From assembly GCA_014239855.1 (NCBI GenBank), contig JAAZXY010000001.1:120198-184197 (forward strand): 64,000 nucleotides of DNA, written 5' to 3'. Shown here in pieces: positions 7,635 through 17,024 of the stretch; within the stretch, counting starts at the first letter, position 1, and each line of letters begins with the position of its first letter. The stretch comes from Acidimicrobiales bacterium. GTDB taxonomy: Bacteria; Actinomycetota; Acidimicrobiia; Acidimicrobiales; MedAcidi-G1. Made by a program: the position numbers and the translations under genes. Under the pieces are notes generated by a model. It was given only the letters and a program-made list of their open reading frames with translations. It searched no databases and was not told where the DNA came from.

Positions 7635-8951
7635 TCAGTCGCCGATGACCCGCAGGACGCTGCCCACGGCCCGGACGGCGTCCAACGAGCGGAGATCGGT
7701 CAGCGTGGCCCGCAGGTCGCGTTCACGCGCCCCGTGGGTGATGAACACCAGCCGGGCCTCACCACCAAGGCCCTCCTGTTCCATGGAGCGGATCGACACG
7801 CCGTGTTCGCCGAACACCGTGGCCACCGCGGCCAGCACGCCGGGGCGGTCGTCGACCTCCAGGTTGAGGTAGTAGGCCGACGTGACGTCGTCGATCGGAG
7901 CGATGCGGGCCCGTTCGAGGACGCCGATACCCGGCGCGCTCCCCCGGCGCAGGTTGGCCGCCGCGTCGATCAGGTCGCCCAGTACGGCCGAGGCGGTGGG
8001 TCGACCACCGGCACCCCTCCCGTAGAGCATGAGGTCCCCGGCGGCCCCGCCCTCGATGAACACGGCGTTGAAGCTGCCGTTCACCGAAGCCAGCGGGTGG
8101 TCGAGGGGCACCAGCGTGGGATGCACCCGCACGCCCACCTGGGACTGGCCGTCATCGGCCACCGTCTGCTCGGCCACGGCCAGCAGCTTGATGCAGTGCT
8201 TCAGGTCGGCGGCGAACTCGATGTCGGCCACCGAGATCCCCGAGATGCCCTCGTGGTAGACGTCGCCGGCCACCACCCGGGCCCCGAAGGCCACGGTGGC
8301 CATGATGGCCGCCTTGGCCCCGGCGTCGTAGCCCTCGACATCGGCCGTCGGGTCGCGCTCGGCGTACCCCAGGCTCTGGGCCTCGCTCAGGGCATCGGCG
8401 TAGCTGGCGCCGTCGTCGGACATCCGCGACAGGATGAAGTTGGTCGTGCCGTTCACGATGCCCATGACCCGTTCGATGGGTTCTCCGGCCAGCGACTCGC
8501 GCAGCGGCCGCATGATCGGGATGGCTCCGGCCACCGCGGCCTCGAACAGCAGGTCCACGCCGTTGTCGGCCGCCAGGGCGTACAACTCGGCCCCGTGGTT
8601 GGCCAGGAGTTCCTTGTTGGCGGTCACCACCGGCTTGCCCGCCGACAGGGCGGCCATGACCAGCTCCCGGGCCGGCTCGATGCCGCCCATGACCTCGACG
8701 ACCACGTCGACGTCCGGATCGGCGACCACCGACGCGGCGTCGGTGGTGAAAGCCCCATCGTCGACCGGAACGTCACGGTCGATGGCCGTGTTTCGCACGG
8801 CGATCCGAGTCACCTCGAGGTCCAGACCCTGACGGCGGGCCACCTCGGCACGCCGCTCGGCGACCAGCGAGGCCAGCGCGGCGCCCACGTGGCCACAGCC
8901 CAGCAGGCCGATGCGGACGCGGTCCGGAGAACCGGGGGAAACATCGTTCAT
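7635..8951 (-). CDS. hom: Homoserine dehydrogenase with C-terminal ACT domain
   Basis: 438 residues from the ATG at 8951. The nucleotide-binding glycine motif GLLGCGHVG is at the N-terminus, the family region GIVNGTTNFIL is central, and the C-terminus (YYLNLEVDDRPGVLAAVATVF) is an ACT domain that usually binds threonine for feedback inhibition. It reduces aspartate semialdehyde to homoserine. The open frame extends to 9035, but that extension is Pro/Arg-rich and overlaps the end of lysA, so the internal ATG is preferred. Confidence 0.96.
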   Translation of the reverse strand: MNDVSPGSPDRVRIGLLGCGHVGAALASLVAERRAEVARRQGLDLEVTRIAVRNTAIDRDVPVDDGAFTTDAASVVADPDVDVVVEVMGGIEPARELVMAALSAGKPVVTANKELLANHGAELYALAADNGVDLLFEAAVAGAIPIMRPLRESLAGEPIERVMGIVNGTTNFILSRMSDDGASYADALSEAQSLGYAERDPTADVEGYDAGAKAAIMATVAFGARVVAGDVYHEGISGISVADIEFAADLKHCIKLLAVAEQTVADDGQSQVGVRVHPTLVPLDHPLASVNGSFNAVFIEGGAAGDLMLYGRGAGGRPTASAVLGDLIDAAANLRRGSAPGIGVLERARIAPIDDVTSAYYLNLEVDDRPGVLAAVATVFGEHGVSIRSMEQEGLGGEARLVFITHGARERDLRATLTDLRSLDAVRAVGSVLRVIGD

Positions 8952-8982
8952 GGCCACGACGGTACCGGGCGCAACGGGCCGG

Positions 8983-10296
8983 TCAGGACCCGGATTCGGC
9001 CGATTCGGCCCCGCCACCCGGGGCCGGGACCTCACGGGCCACCAGATCGTCGAACGTCTCGCGCCGGATCACCTCGCGGGCATCGCCGTCGGCGACGAAC
9101 ACCACGGCGGGACGCAGGACGTGGTTGTAGTTGGAGCCCATGGCGTGTCCGTAGGCCCCGGTGACCGGAGTGGCCAGCACGTCGCCCACCGACAGGTCCT
9201 CGGGCACCCAACCCTCGCGCACCAGCAGGTCACCCGACTCGCAGTGTTTGCCCACCACCCGCACGGACCGGGGACGCTGGGCAGCCGCGGCCCTGGGCAG
9301 GAGGGTCTCGTAGCCCGAGCCGTAGAGCACCGGGCGCGGGTTGTCGCTCATCCCGCCGTCGACGGCCACGTAGGTGCGGATGCCCGGCAGGTCCTTGATG
9401 GTGCCCACCCGGTAGAGGGTGACCGCCGCGGCGGCCACGATGGCCCGCCCCGGCTCGGCCGAGACGTGAGCCGTCACACCGGCCGCGTCACAGACGGCAC
9501 GGATGCCGGCCGCCCACTCGGTCAATGAGGGAGCCGACTCGCCATCCACGTACGGGACGCCGAGGCCGCCTCCGACCGAGAGTTCGGGTAGGCCGAACGG
9601 TGCGGCGAAGTCGGCCAGCACCTCGACGGCCCGGGCGAACGCCCCGACCTCGAAGACCTGGCTGCCGATATGCGCGTGCAGGCCGACCAACTCGACCGAT
9701 TCGGCCATGGTGGCCCGCTCCACGGCGGCCAGGGCCAGGCCGCTGGACACCGTGAATCCGAACTTGGAGTCGTCCTGGCCGGTGGCCACGAACTCGTGGG
9801 TGTGGGCCTCCACGCCGGGGGTGATTCGCAACAGCACCCGGGGTCGGGCCCCGGTGGCGGCGGCCAGGGCGTCGAGTCGGTCCAACTCGTCGAACGAGTC
9901 GACGACGATGCGGCCGACCCCTTCGGCGACGGCCATGGCCAACTCGCGGTCGCTCTTGTTGTTGCCGTGCATGACGAGGCGGTCGCCGGGCACGCCGGCG
10001 TGGCGGGCCACGAACAACTCGCCCCCGGTGGCCACGTCGAGGTGCATTCCCTCCTCGTGGGCCAGCCGGGCCATCGCCCCGCAGAGGAAGGCCTTGGACG
10101 CGTAGGCCACACCGTCGCCGAAGGCGGTCACCGCCTCGCGACAGCGGGCCCGCAGGTGGGCCTCGTCGTAGACGAACAGGGGCGTCCCGAACTGGTCGGC
10201 CAGATCCACGAGGTCGCAGCCACCGATGGACAGCCGACCCTCGTCGGAAATGGCTGCCGTGTCGGGCAGAAGGTTGGTGGGGAGGGGTCCAGCCAT
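8983..10296 (-). CDS. lysA: Diaminopimelate decarboxylase
   Basis: 437 residues, fold III PLP enzyme making lysine from meso-diaminopimelate. The PLP lysine is in VAYASKAFLC (Lys68); SVGGGLGVPY and EPGRAIVAAA bind the cofactor phosphate; the C-terminal CESGDLL region carries the active-site cysteine. The ATG at 10296 is 2 bp past the argS stop and gives a normal N-terminus; upstream in-frame sequence is a shadow of argS. Lysine and threonine branches of the aspartate family are thus joined with argS in one run. Confidence 0.96.
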   Translation of the reverse strand: MAGPLPTNLLPDTAAISDEGRLSIGGCDLVDLADQFGTPLFVYDEAHLRARCREAVTAFGDGVAYASKAFLCGAMARLAHEEGMHLDVATGGELFVARHAGVPGDRLVMHGNNKSDRELAMAVAEGVGRIVVDSFDELDRLDALAAATGARPRVLLRITPGVEAHTHEFVATGQDDSKFGFTVSSGLALAAVERATMAESVELVGLHAHIGSQVFEVGAFARAVEVLADFAAPFGLPELSVGGGLGVPYVDGESAPSLTEWAAGIRAVCDAAGVTAHVSAEPGRAIVAAAAVTLYRVGTIKDLPGIRTYVAVDGGMSDNPRPVLYGSGYETLLPRAAAAQRPRSVRVVGKHCESGDLLVREGWVPEDLSVGDVLATPVTGAYGHAMGSNYNHVLRPAVVFVADGDAREVIRRETFDDLVAREVPAPGGGAESAESGS

Positions 10297-10298
10297 GG

Positions 10299-11984
10299 TC
10301 AGGCTGGCTCCCCAGCGGGTGCCCGATCCGGGTCCACGTCGCGCCACATCTCGGTGGGGGCACCCACGCCCAACAGGTCGAGCGCCACGGCCAGACCGAT
10401 CCGGGCACCTTCGACGAGCCACAGGCGGGCCACGGTGAGCGCCGGATCGATGCCATCGCCCAACACCCGGCAGTCGTGGTAGAAGCCGTGGAAGGAAGAC
10501 GCCAGGTCACGTACCCAGGTGGTGACCTGGTGGGGCGCCCGTTCACGACAGGCCCGGGCCACCACGTCTGGCAGCTCGTGGAGGGCGCGCAGCATCTCGA
10601 GTTCGCGAGGGTGGACCAGCAGCGACAGGTCCGCGTCGGCCAACGACCCGCGGACCAGCCCCGCGCCGGTGGCCCGGTGCACGATCTGGTGGATCCGGGC
10701 GTGCGCGTACTGCACGTAGAAGACGGGGTTCTCGTTGACCTGGCTGGCCACCAGATCCATGTCGAAGGTCTGGGTGGAGTCCACCGACAACAGGAGGTAG
10801 GTGAAGCGGGCCGCGTCGGCACCCACCTCGTCGACCACATCGGCCAGTTCCACCATCTCGCCGGTCCGCTTGGACAGCCGGACCTCGCGGCCGTCGCGCT
10901 GCAGGTTGACCAGCTGCGTGATGGCGATCTCCAACTCGGCGGGGTCGTGGCCGAGGAGGGCCATGGCGGCATGCATCCGGGCCACGTAGCCGTGGTGGTC
11001 GGCACCGAACACGTTGACCAGCCGGTCGGCCCGACCGAACTTGTCCCGGTGGTAGGCCACGTCGGGCATCAGGTAGGTGGGTTCGCCGTCGCTCTTGATG
11101 AGCACCCGGTCCTTGTCGTCGCCGTGGTCGGTGCTGCGCAACCACACCGCGCCGCCCTCCTCGTAGACGGCACCGGCGGCCCGTAGGTCGGCCAACGTGG
11201 CGTCGATGGCTCCCGAGGCGATCATCGACCGCTCACTGAACCACGAATCGAAGTGGATGGACAGGGACTCGAGCACGTCCTTATGGGCGGCCAGGGCCCG
11301 GGCATAACCCCACTCCATCGGATCCGCGGTGCCCGAATCACCGGCCGAATCACTGGCCGAATCACCGGTCATCTCGGCTGCCCAGTCGATGATGTACTGC
11401 CCGTGGTAGCCGTCCTCGGGCACGTCGTGGCCGGCGGCCCGGGCCGCCAACGAGGCGGCGAAGTTCTGCATCTGCAGCCCGCGGTCGTTGATGTAGAACT
11501 CGCGCACCACCTCGTACCCGCAGCGGTCGTAGAGACGGGCCACCGAATCGCCGTAGCAGGCGCCCCGGCCGTGACCGGCGTGCAGCGGACCGGTCGGGTT
11601 GGCGCTCACGAACTCGACAATCACCCGGGTACCGGCGCCCTCGTCGTGGCGACCCCAGCCGTCGGTTCCATCCGAGACCACGTCGACCAGGACATCGTGC
11701 AGCCACGAGTCGGCGAGGCGGAAGTTGACGAAGCCCGGGCCGGCCACCTCGACGCCCACCACGTGGGCCGGCGGCGAGGCCTCCAGACGTTCGGCCAACT
11801 GGGTGCCCAGCTCACGGGGGTTGCGGCCGGCGACCTTGGCCGAGGCGAGGGCCACGTTGGTCGACCAGTCACCGTGGTCCGGATTTCCCGGACGCTCCAA
11901 CTGGACGACCGCCGGCACCGGGTCGACGCCCAGGTCGGCCAGCGCGGTACGCACCGCGTCGATGATGGTGTCGCGCACGTCCAT
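10299..11984 (-). CDS. argS: Arginyl-tRNA synthetase
   Basis: 561 residues, class I synthetase charging tRNA-Arg. HIGH-type motif in SANPTGPLHAGHGRG, KMSKS-type motif VRLSKRTGEM, and the C-terminal anticodon-binding domain with the closing motif GLxxLGVxAPxxM (VALDLLGVGAPTEM). A short Asp/Ser/Gly-rich repeat (TGDSASDSAGDSGTADP) is inserted in the catalytic half at 11329-11364. It is the first gene of the argS-lysA-hom-thrC run; GTCC/AGGAC upstream may serve as ribosome binding site. Confidence 0.96.
   Translation of the reverse strand: MDVRDTIIDAVRTALADLGVDPVPAVVQLERPGNPDHGDWSTNVALASAKVAGRNPRELGTQLAERLEASPPAHVVGVEVAGPGFVNFRLADSWLHDVLVDVVSDGTDGWGRHDEGAGTRVIVEFVSANPTGPLHAGHGRGACYGDSVARLYDRCGYEVVREFYINDRGLQMQNFAASLAARAAGHDVPEDGYHGQYIIDWAAEMTGDSASDSAGDSGTADPMEWGYARALAAHKDVLESLSIHFDSWFSERSMIASGAIDATLADLRAAGAVYEEGGAVWLRSTDHGDDKDRVLIKSDGEPTYLMPDVAYHRDKFGRADRLVNVFGADHHGYVARMHAAMALLGHDPAELEIAITQLVNLQRDGREVRLSKRTGEMVELADVVDEVGADAARFTYLLLSVDSTQTFDMDLVASQVNENPVFYVQYAHARIHQIVHRATGAGLVRGSLADADLSLLVHPRELEMLRALHELPDVVARACRERAPHQVTTWVRDLASSFHGFYHDCRVLGDGIDPALTVARLWLVEGARIGLAVALDLLGVGAPTEMWRDVDPDRAPAGEPA
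11329..11364 (-). repeat. 12-bp in-frame repeat in argS
   Basis: Three copies of a 12-bp unit (plus strand ccgaatcaccgg-like) encode the Asp-Ser-Ala/Gly repeat inside the ArgS catalytic half, at a surface insertion rather than in a motif. Confidence 0.7.
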
Positions 11985-12047
11985 GGGGAGTGTCCTGGTC
12001 AGGATCGGGGTCGCCCGATCGGGGTGCCCGGTCGGGGCGGAGTCCCG

Positions 12048-12053
12048 ATGCTA
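12048..12053 (-). promoter_or_regulatory. Possible -10 element for argS
   Basis: TAGCAT on the minus strand, about 64 nt before the argS ATG, is the best TAnnnT in the 110-bp divergent gap. No clear -35 is visible. Confidence 0.3.
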
Positions 12054-12081
12054 CCGGGGGCGCCGGATGCGGCCCGGTGCG

Positions 12082-12087
12082 TATTGT
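12082..12087 (+). promoter_or_regulatory. Leaderless-type -10 of the M24 gene
   Basis: TATTGT ends 7 nt before the ATG at 12095, and no Shine-Dalgarno sequence lies between. Confidence 0.55.
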
Positions 12088-12094
12088 GCGCGCC

Positions 12095-13312
12095 ATGAAC
12101 GGTCCGGCATCCGATTCCCCCGACATCGACCGCACCATCGACCAGGAGGTGCTCATCCACTTCCGACGTGACCGCCTGCGGGCCCAGATGGTCGAGCACG
12201 GTGTCGACGCCTGCCTGTTGTTCGACCCGGTGAACGTGCGTTACGCCACGGGGGCCCGCAACATGCAGGTCTTCCACCAACGGAACCCCTCGCGGTACCT
12301 GTTCCTGCCCGTCGAGGGCCCGGTCGTGCTGTTCGAGTTCGCCGGGGCCCACCATCTGGCCACCGGCCTGTCGACCATCGACGAGGTTCGCCCGGCCACC
12401 ACGGCCAGCTACGTGGCCGCCGGCCCGGCCATCGCCGCCGTGGAGCAGCGGTGGGCCGGCGAGGTCGCAACGCTGCTGCGTCAGGTGGTGGGCGACGGAG
12501 CCACCGTCGGCCTCGAGCGGATCAACCACGGGGCATCGACCGCCCTGGCCGATGCCGGCTTCCGGATCGTCGACGCCCAGGAGTCGGTCGAGCGGGCCCG
12601 GGCCATCAAGGGGCCCGACGAACTGGCCTGCATCAGCCAGAGCCTCCGGGCCACCGAACGGGCCGTGCACGCCGTGCGGGATGCCGTCCGTCCGGGGATC
12701 ACCGAGAACGAACTGTGGGCCGAACTGCACCGGGCGGTCATCGCCGAGGGCGGCGACTACGTCGAGACCCGCCTGATGACCGCCGGCACCAGGACCAACC
12801 CGTGGTTCCAGGAGACCGGCGACTTCCCCATCGCAGCCGACGCACTGGTGGCGTTGGACACCGACGTGGTGGGGTGCCACGGCTACTACTCGGACTTCTC
12901 CCGGACGTTCCACGCCGGCCCCGGGGCCCCGACGGCCGAACAGCGGCGCCTGTACGGCCTGGCCCACGAGCAGGTCCACCACAACATGGGGATCATCGGT
13001 CCCGGGGTGACCTTCCGGGAATACGCCGAGCGGGCATGGGACATCCCCGACGAGTTCGCCGCCCAGCGGTACTACCTGTCGTCGCACGGCGTGGGCATGA
13101 CCGGCGAGTACCCCTACCTGTACCACCGCCACGACTTCGCGGCCTCGGGCTACGACGGGATGATCGAGCCCGGGATGACCCTCTGCGTGGAGTCCTACAT
13201 CGGTGCCGAGGGCGGTGCCGAGGGGGTCAAGTTGGAGGAGCAGGTGCTGGTCACCGAGACCGGCGTCGAACTGCTCAGCGACTTTCCGTTCGAGGCCGCC
13301 CTGCTCGACTGA
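12095..13312 (+). CDS. M24-family metalloenzyme related to DMSP lyase DddP
   Basis: 405 residues with a creatinase/aminopeptidase P (pita-bread) fold. The match to DddP is strong by eye: VRYATGARNMQVF, ARAIKGPDEL, ETRLMTAGTRTNPWFQE, LDTDVVG, SSHGVGM, EPGMTLCVE and KLEEQVLVTE. The six metal ligands recalled for Ruegeria DddP (D295, D297, D307, H371, E406, E421) align at one constant offset with D255, D257, D267, H331, E366 and E381; Tyr366 aligns with Tyr326. The proposed catalytic base Asp377 is Gly337 here, so DMSP lyase activity is doubtful and a peptidase or other hydrolase role is as likely. The ATG follows a leaderless -10. Its 3' end overlaps the convergent EamA gene by 38 bp. Confidence 0.85.
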   Translation: MNGPASDSPDIDRTIDQEVLIHFRRDRLRAQMVEHGVDACLLFDPVNVRYATGARNMQVFHQRNPSRYLFLPVEGPVVLFEFAGAHHLATGLSTIDEVRPATTASYVAAGPAIAAVEQRWAGEVATLLRQVVGDGATVGLERINHGASTALADAGFRIVDAQESVERARAIKGPDELACISQSLRATERAVHAVRDAVRPGITENELWAELHRAVIAEGGDYVETRLMTAGTRTNPWFQETGDFPIAADALVALDTDVVGCHGYYSDFSRTFHAGPGAPTAEQRRLYGLAHEQVHHNMGIIGPGVTFREYAERAWDIPDEFAAQRYYLSSHGVGMTGEYPYLYHRHDFAASGYDGMIEPGMTLCVESYIGAEGGAEGVKLEEQVLVTETGVELLSDFPFEAALLD

Positions 13313-14219
13313 CGGCCGCGGCGTGGAGGCGGGCGTCACGGCGCACCACCAGCATGAGGCTGGCCACCACCACGACCATCCCGGCCACCTGGACCGGTGC
13401 CAGGCCCTGATCCAGGGCCAGCCACGCACCGCCCGCCGAGAGCGCCGGAATGGCCAGGGTCAGCAGGCCGGCGAGGCTCAGGCTCACATGGAGGTGGGCC
13501 CAGTTCATGAGGAAGTGGCCCGTGCCGGGCACGGCCAGCAGCAGGCACAGCCAGGCCCACTGGGACCCCGACGGCCAGACGGGGACCATCTGGCCGGCAT
13601 CGATCGCCGCCATGGGAAGGAGCACCAACGCTCCGACAGCCATGGTGAGGGTCTGCAGGGTGAACGTGTCGATCCGGGCCCGGACGTTCTTGACCATGAC
13701 GAAGTACGCCGAGAACAGGACCATGGCCCCCAGCGCCAACAGGTCGCCCCGCAGGTGGAGGCCCGCGTCGCCGCCCCCGCCGAACATCACCACGGCCACG
13801 CCGCCAATGGCCACCACGGCCACGCCGATCAGCCAACCGCCGATGCGCTCGCCGAACCGCCGCGACGCCACCACCAGCAGGACGATGGTCTGGAGAGAAC
13901 CGACGACCGTGGCGTTGGCCACCGAGGTGTGGTGGAGGGCGGCGAAGAACACCCCCAGCTCCAGGGCGAACACCACCGAGACCGGAAAGGCCAGGCGAAC
14001 CTGGGCCCACGTGATGCGACGACCAGTCAGATGGAGCACCGTGCCGTAGAGCAGCCCACCGAGACTCAGGCGCCAGAAGGCGATGGCCAGACCGCCCATG
14101 TCGACCTGGGCCACGATCACGTTGCCCGCCGACCAGCAGAAGATCGCCCCGGTGGCCGCCAGGCGGCCCACCGCGGAGCGGTCGCCGGCGGAACCGTCGA
14201 CCGTGGGAGCGCCCTGCAT
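13275..14219 (-). CDS. EamA/DMT-family membrane transporter
   Basis: 314 residues with about ten hydrophobic segments arranged as two EamA repeats, the architecture of drug/metabolite transporters such as RhaT and YdcZ-type exporters. The first repeat starts AIFCWSAGNVIVAQ, the second ALGAMVLFSAYFVMVKNV. The substrate cannot be read from sequence; amino acid or small-metabolite export is common in the family. It converges on the DddP-like gene with a 38-bp 3' overlap and has its own promoter. Confidence 0.85.
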   Translation of the reverse strand: MQGAPTVDGSAGDRSAVGRLAATGAIFCWSAGNVIVAQVDMGGLAIAFWRLSLGGLLYGTVLHLTGRRITWAQVRLAFPVSVVFALELGVFFAALHHTSVANATVVGSLQTIVLLVVASRRFGERIGGWLIGVAVVAIGGVAVVMFGGGGDAGLHLRGDLLALGAMVLFSAYFVMVKNVRARIDTFTLQTLTMAVGALVLLPMAAIDAGQMVPVWPSGSQWAWLCLLLAVPGTGHFLMNWAHLHVSLSLAGLLTLAIPALSAGGAWLALDQGLAPVQVAGMVVVVASLMLVVRRDARLHAAAVSRAGRPRTESR

Positions 14220-14225
14220 CGCCGC

Positions 14226-14231
14226 ACCCTA
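14226..14231 (-). promoter_or_regulatory. Leaderless-type -10 of the EamA gene
   Basis: TAGGGT (minus strand) lies 6 nt before the ATG at 14219. Confidence 0.5.
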
Positions 14232-14327
14232 CGCGGCACCCCAGCCCCGCCCTTCCCGTTGACCGGCCCCATTGGCTACGGTCGCGCCCACGACGATCCG
14301 AAGGGGACGTCGCTGATGGGAGGACCC

Positions 14328-15401
14328 ATGAAGATCCGATCTCTGCTGGCAGCATTGCTGGCCCTGGTGCTCATCGCCTCGGCCTGTGGAAGCGACAACG
14401 GAGGGTCCGGCGCTGCTGGCGACGGCACCTGGCCCGACAAGATCACGTTCGGCTTCGTGCCCAGTTCGGAGCAGGAGTCGCTTCAGGACGACATCCAGCC
14501 GATCATGGACGTGCTGACCGAGTCCCTCGGGATCGAGGTCGAGGGAATCGTCACCACCGACTACACCGGTCTGGTCACCGCCATGGGCACCGGCAAGGCC
14601 GACCTGGGCGCCTTCGGGCCGTTCGGCTACGTGCTGGCCCAGCAGCAGTTCGGCAACATGGAGGTCCTGATCCAGGCCGTCCGCTACGGCGCGGCGACCT
14701 ACCACGGCCAGTGGATGACCAACGACCCGTCGTTGTGCGAGACGTCGCCCGAATCGGCCACCGCACTGGAGAACACCGACAAGGGCATCGTCCAGGTCGG
14801 CGCCCTGGAGGCCGTGGCCTTCCAGGTCGGCGCCTACTTCGGCGACGCCGGCAAGGCCCTCGGCGAGACGGTGGACGCCGGCGACGTCTCACCGGGCACC
14901 TCGTGCATGGCCGACCTGTCCAAGGTCAAGGGCAAGCGGGTGGCCTTCACCTCCGAATCGTCGACCTCCGGTTACCTGTTCCCGGCCCTGCAGCTCATCC
15001 AGGCCGGCATCGACCCGGTGAACGACATCACCCCGATCTTCACCGGCGGCCACGACGCCGCCGTGGTGGCCGTCTACAACGGAGACGCCGACATCGGCGT
15101 GTCCTACGACGACGCCCGCCGCTCCCTCCGCAAGGAGAAGACCGACGTGGGTGAGAAGGTGATCGTGTTCAACATCACCTCGGAGGTACCCAACGACGTG
15201 GTGGCGGCCAGCTCACTGCTGCCCGACTCGTTGCAGACGGCCATCTACGACGCCATCGACGCCTACCTCGACACCGACGAGGGCGAGGCCGTGTTCGACG
15301 AGACCTACGGGTGGACGTCGATCCGCCGGGCCGTCGACTCGGACTTCGACGTGGTGCGCACGGCCGCCGAGGCCCTGGGCATCACCGAGCCGGTGGGCTG
15401 A
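14328..15401 (+). CDS. phnD: PhnD-like phosphonate/phosphite ABC transporter substrate-binding lipoprotein
   Basis: 357 residues. A lipoprotein signal peptide (MKIRSLLAALLALVLIASAC, lipobox ending at the cysteine) is followed by a PhnD-type periplasmic-binding fold: ITFGFVPSSEQESL, DLGAFGPFGYVLA, VAFTSESSTSGYLFP and GDADIGVSYDD. It captures phosphonates, phosphite or a related oxyanion outside the membrane. GGGAGG lies 4 nt before this ATG; an alternative ATG four codons upstream (14316) has a weaker AAGGGG. phnC and two phnE genes follow in the same direction. No C-P lyase genes are present in the window, so the exact ligand is open. Confidence 0.88.
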   Translation: MKIRSLLAALLALVLIASACGSDNGGSGAAGDGTWPDKITFGFVPSSEQESLQDDIQPIMDVLTESLGIEVEGIVTTDYTGLVTAMGTGKADLGAFGPFGYVLAQQQFGNMEVLIQAVRYGAATYHGQWMTNDPSLCETSPESATALENTDKGIVQVGALEAVAFQVGAYFGDAGKALGETVDAGDVSPGTSCMADLSKVKGKRVAFTSESSTSGYLFPALQLIQAGIDPVNDITPIFTGGHDAAVVAVYNGDADIGVSYDDARRSLRKEKTDVGEKVIVFNITSEVPNDVVAASSLLPDSLQTAIYDAIDAYLDTDEGEAVFDETYGWTSIRRAVDSDFDVVRTAAEALGITEPVG

Positions 15402-15453
15402 CCGACAGTCGAGATCCTGAAGCCTGACGACCACGACGGACGAACCTGACCGG

Positions 15454-16224
15454 ATGATCGAATTCCGGGACGTCTCGGTGACCTACCGGGGCGGGGTCAG
15501 GGCGTTGCGCAACGTCGATCTCAAGATCGACGACGGCGAGTTCGTCGTGATCGTCGGCCTCTCGGGGGCCGGCAAGAGCACGCTGCTGCGGGCCATGAAC
15601 GGCCTGATCCCGGCCACCGGCGGATCCATCACCGTGGGCGGCACCGAGGTGGTGGGCGCCGGACGTGCCGAACTGCGCGACGTGCGGTCACGCATCGGGA
15701 TGATCTTCCAGACGTTCAACCTGGTGCACCGGACCTCGGTGGTGAACAACGTCCTGATGGGCCGCCTGGCCGGCGTCCCGGCGTGGCGGTCCACCCTCGG
15801 GATGTGGCCGGCCGCCGATCGCGAGGCCGCCATGCTCGCCCTCGAACGGGTGGGGATCGTGGAGAAGGCCTACGTCCGGGCCTCGAACCTGTCGGGCGGC
15901 CAACAGCAACGGGTGGGCATCGCCCGGGCGTTGGCCCAGGAGCCGTCGGTCATGCTGGCCGACGAACCGGTGGCCGCCCTCGACCCGGTGACCAGTCGCC
16001 AGGTGATGGGCGACCTCCAACGGATCAACCGTGACCTGGGCATCACCACGCTGGTCAACCTCCACTACCTGGACCTGGCCCGGGAGTTCGGGCGACGCCT
16101 GGTGGGCCTCCGGGAAGGTGAGGTGGTGTTCGACGGCGACATCGACGACGTCACCGACGAGACCTTCCGGGAGGTCTACGGGCGGGCCATCACCGACGAC
16201 GACCTGAAGACCGCCGAAGGGTGA
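15454..16224 (+). CDS. phnC: Phosphonate-type ABC transporter ATPase PhnC
   Basis: 256 residues. Walker A GLSGAGKST, signature LSGGQQQRVGIARAL, Walker B VMLADEPVAALDP, and the H-loop region TTLVNLHYLDLA, all in PhnC order. It powers import by the two PhnE permeases. The stop overlaps the GTG start of the first permease by 4 bp, showing tight translational coupling. Confidence 0.94.
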   Translation: MIEFRDVSVTYRGGVRALRNVDLKIDDGEFVVIVGLSGAGKSTLLRAMNGLIPATGGSITVGGTEVVGAGRAELRDVRSRIGMIFQTFNLVHRTSVVNNVLMGRLAGVPAWRSTLGMWPAADREAAMLALERVGIVEKAYVRASNLSGGQQQRVGIARALAQEPSVMLADEPVAALDPVTSRQVMGDLQRINRDLGITTLVNLHYLDLAREFGRRLVGLREGEVVFDGDIDDVTDETFREVYGRAITDDDLKTAEG

Positions 16225-17024
16225 CCCGACCACCGGTGACCGGCCAGGCCCGTCCCATCCGGCCACGGGTCCGCCCACGGACGTGGGTGGCGGCCGCGCT
16301 GGTCGTGGCCTACACCGTGATGGCCGGCCGGACCGTCGGCTTCGACCTGTCCACCTTCTGGCAGGTCTGGTCCAATCCCCTGTGGGAGAAGTTCTGGCCC
16401 GTCCCGTGGGACTGGGTCCTGGATCGCCACAACGTGCTCGACCCGCTGGTCGAGACGTTCCAGATCGCCATCGTGGCGACGCTGATCGGTTGCGGCCTGG
16501 CCCTGCCGGTGGCCTTCGCCATGTCGCCGCTGACCGCACCCAACCGGGTGGTGCTGGTGGTGAGTCGTTCGATCATGAACGTGGTGCGGGCCGTGCCCGA
16601 CCTGTTCTGGGCCAAGTTGCTGGTCACCGCGGTGGGCATCGGAGCCTTCGCCGGCTCGTGGGCCCTGTCGGTCTTCTCCCTGGCCGTCATGGTCAAGTTG
16701 TTCAGCGAGACGATCGACGGCGCCGACCCCCGCCCGCTGGAGGCGGCGAGGGCGGCCGGCGGGAAACACGTGCCCGTGGTGCGGACCGGCGTACTCCCCA
16801 CGGTGCTGCCGGAGTACGTGGCCTACGGGCTCTACGTGTTCGAGTTGAACATCCGGGCCTCGGTGGTCCTCGGCCTGGTCGGGGCGGGCGGCATCGGCCG
16901 GGTGGTGGAGGCCCAGCGCCAGTACTTCCGTTTCGACCGGGTGCTGGGCGTGCTGGTCCTGGTGTTCGTGGTGGTGTTCGTGATCGAGCAGGTCAGCGTG
17001 GCCGTCCGGAAGCGGTTGGTCTGA
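16221..17024 (+). CDS. phnE: Phosphonate-type ABC transporter permease PhnE (first)
   Basis: 267 residues with several transmembrane helices and the cytoplasmic EAA loop (EAARAAGGKHVPVVRTGVLP) followed by GAGGIGRVV, typical of PhnE. GTG start inside the phnC stop (GTGA). The stop overlaps the ATG of the second permease. Two permease genes of different length imply a heterodimeric channel. Confidence 0.92.
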   Translation: MTRPPVTGQARPIRPRVRPRTWVAAALVVAYTVMAGRTVGFDLSTFWQVWSNPLWEKFWPVPWDWVLDRHNVLDPLVETFQIAIVATLIGCGLALPVAFAMSPLTAPNRVVLVVSRSIMNVVRAVPDLFWAKLLVTAVGIGAFAGSWALSVFSLAVMVKLFSETIDGADPRPLEAARAAGGKHVPVVRTGVLPTVLPEYVAYGLYVFELNIRASVVLGLVGAGGIGRVVEAQRQYFRFDRVLGVLVLVFVVVFVIEQVSVAVRKRLV

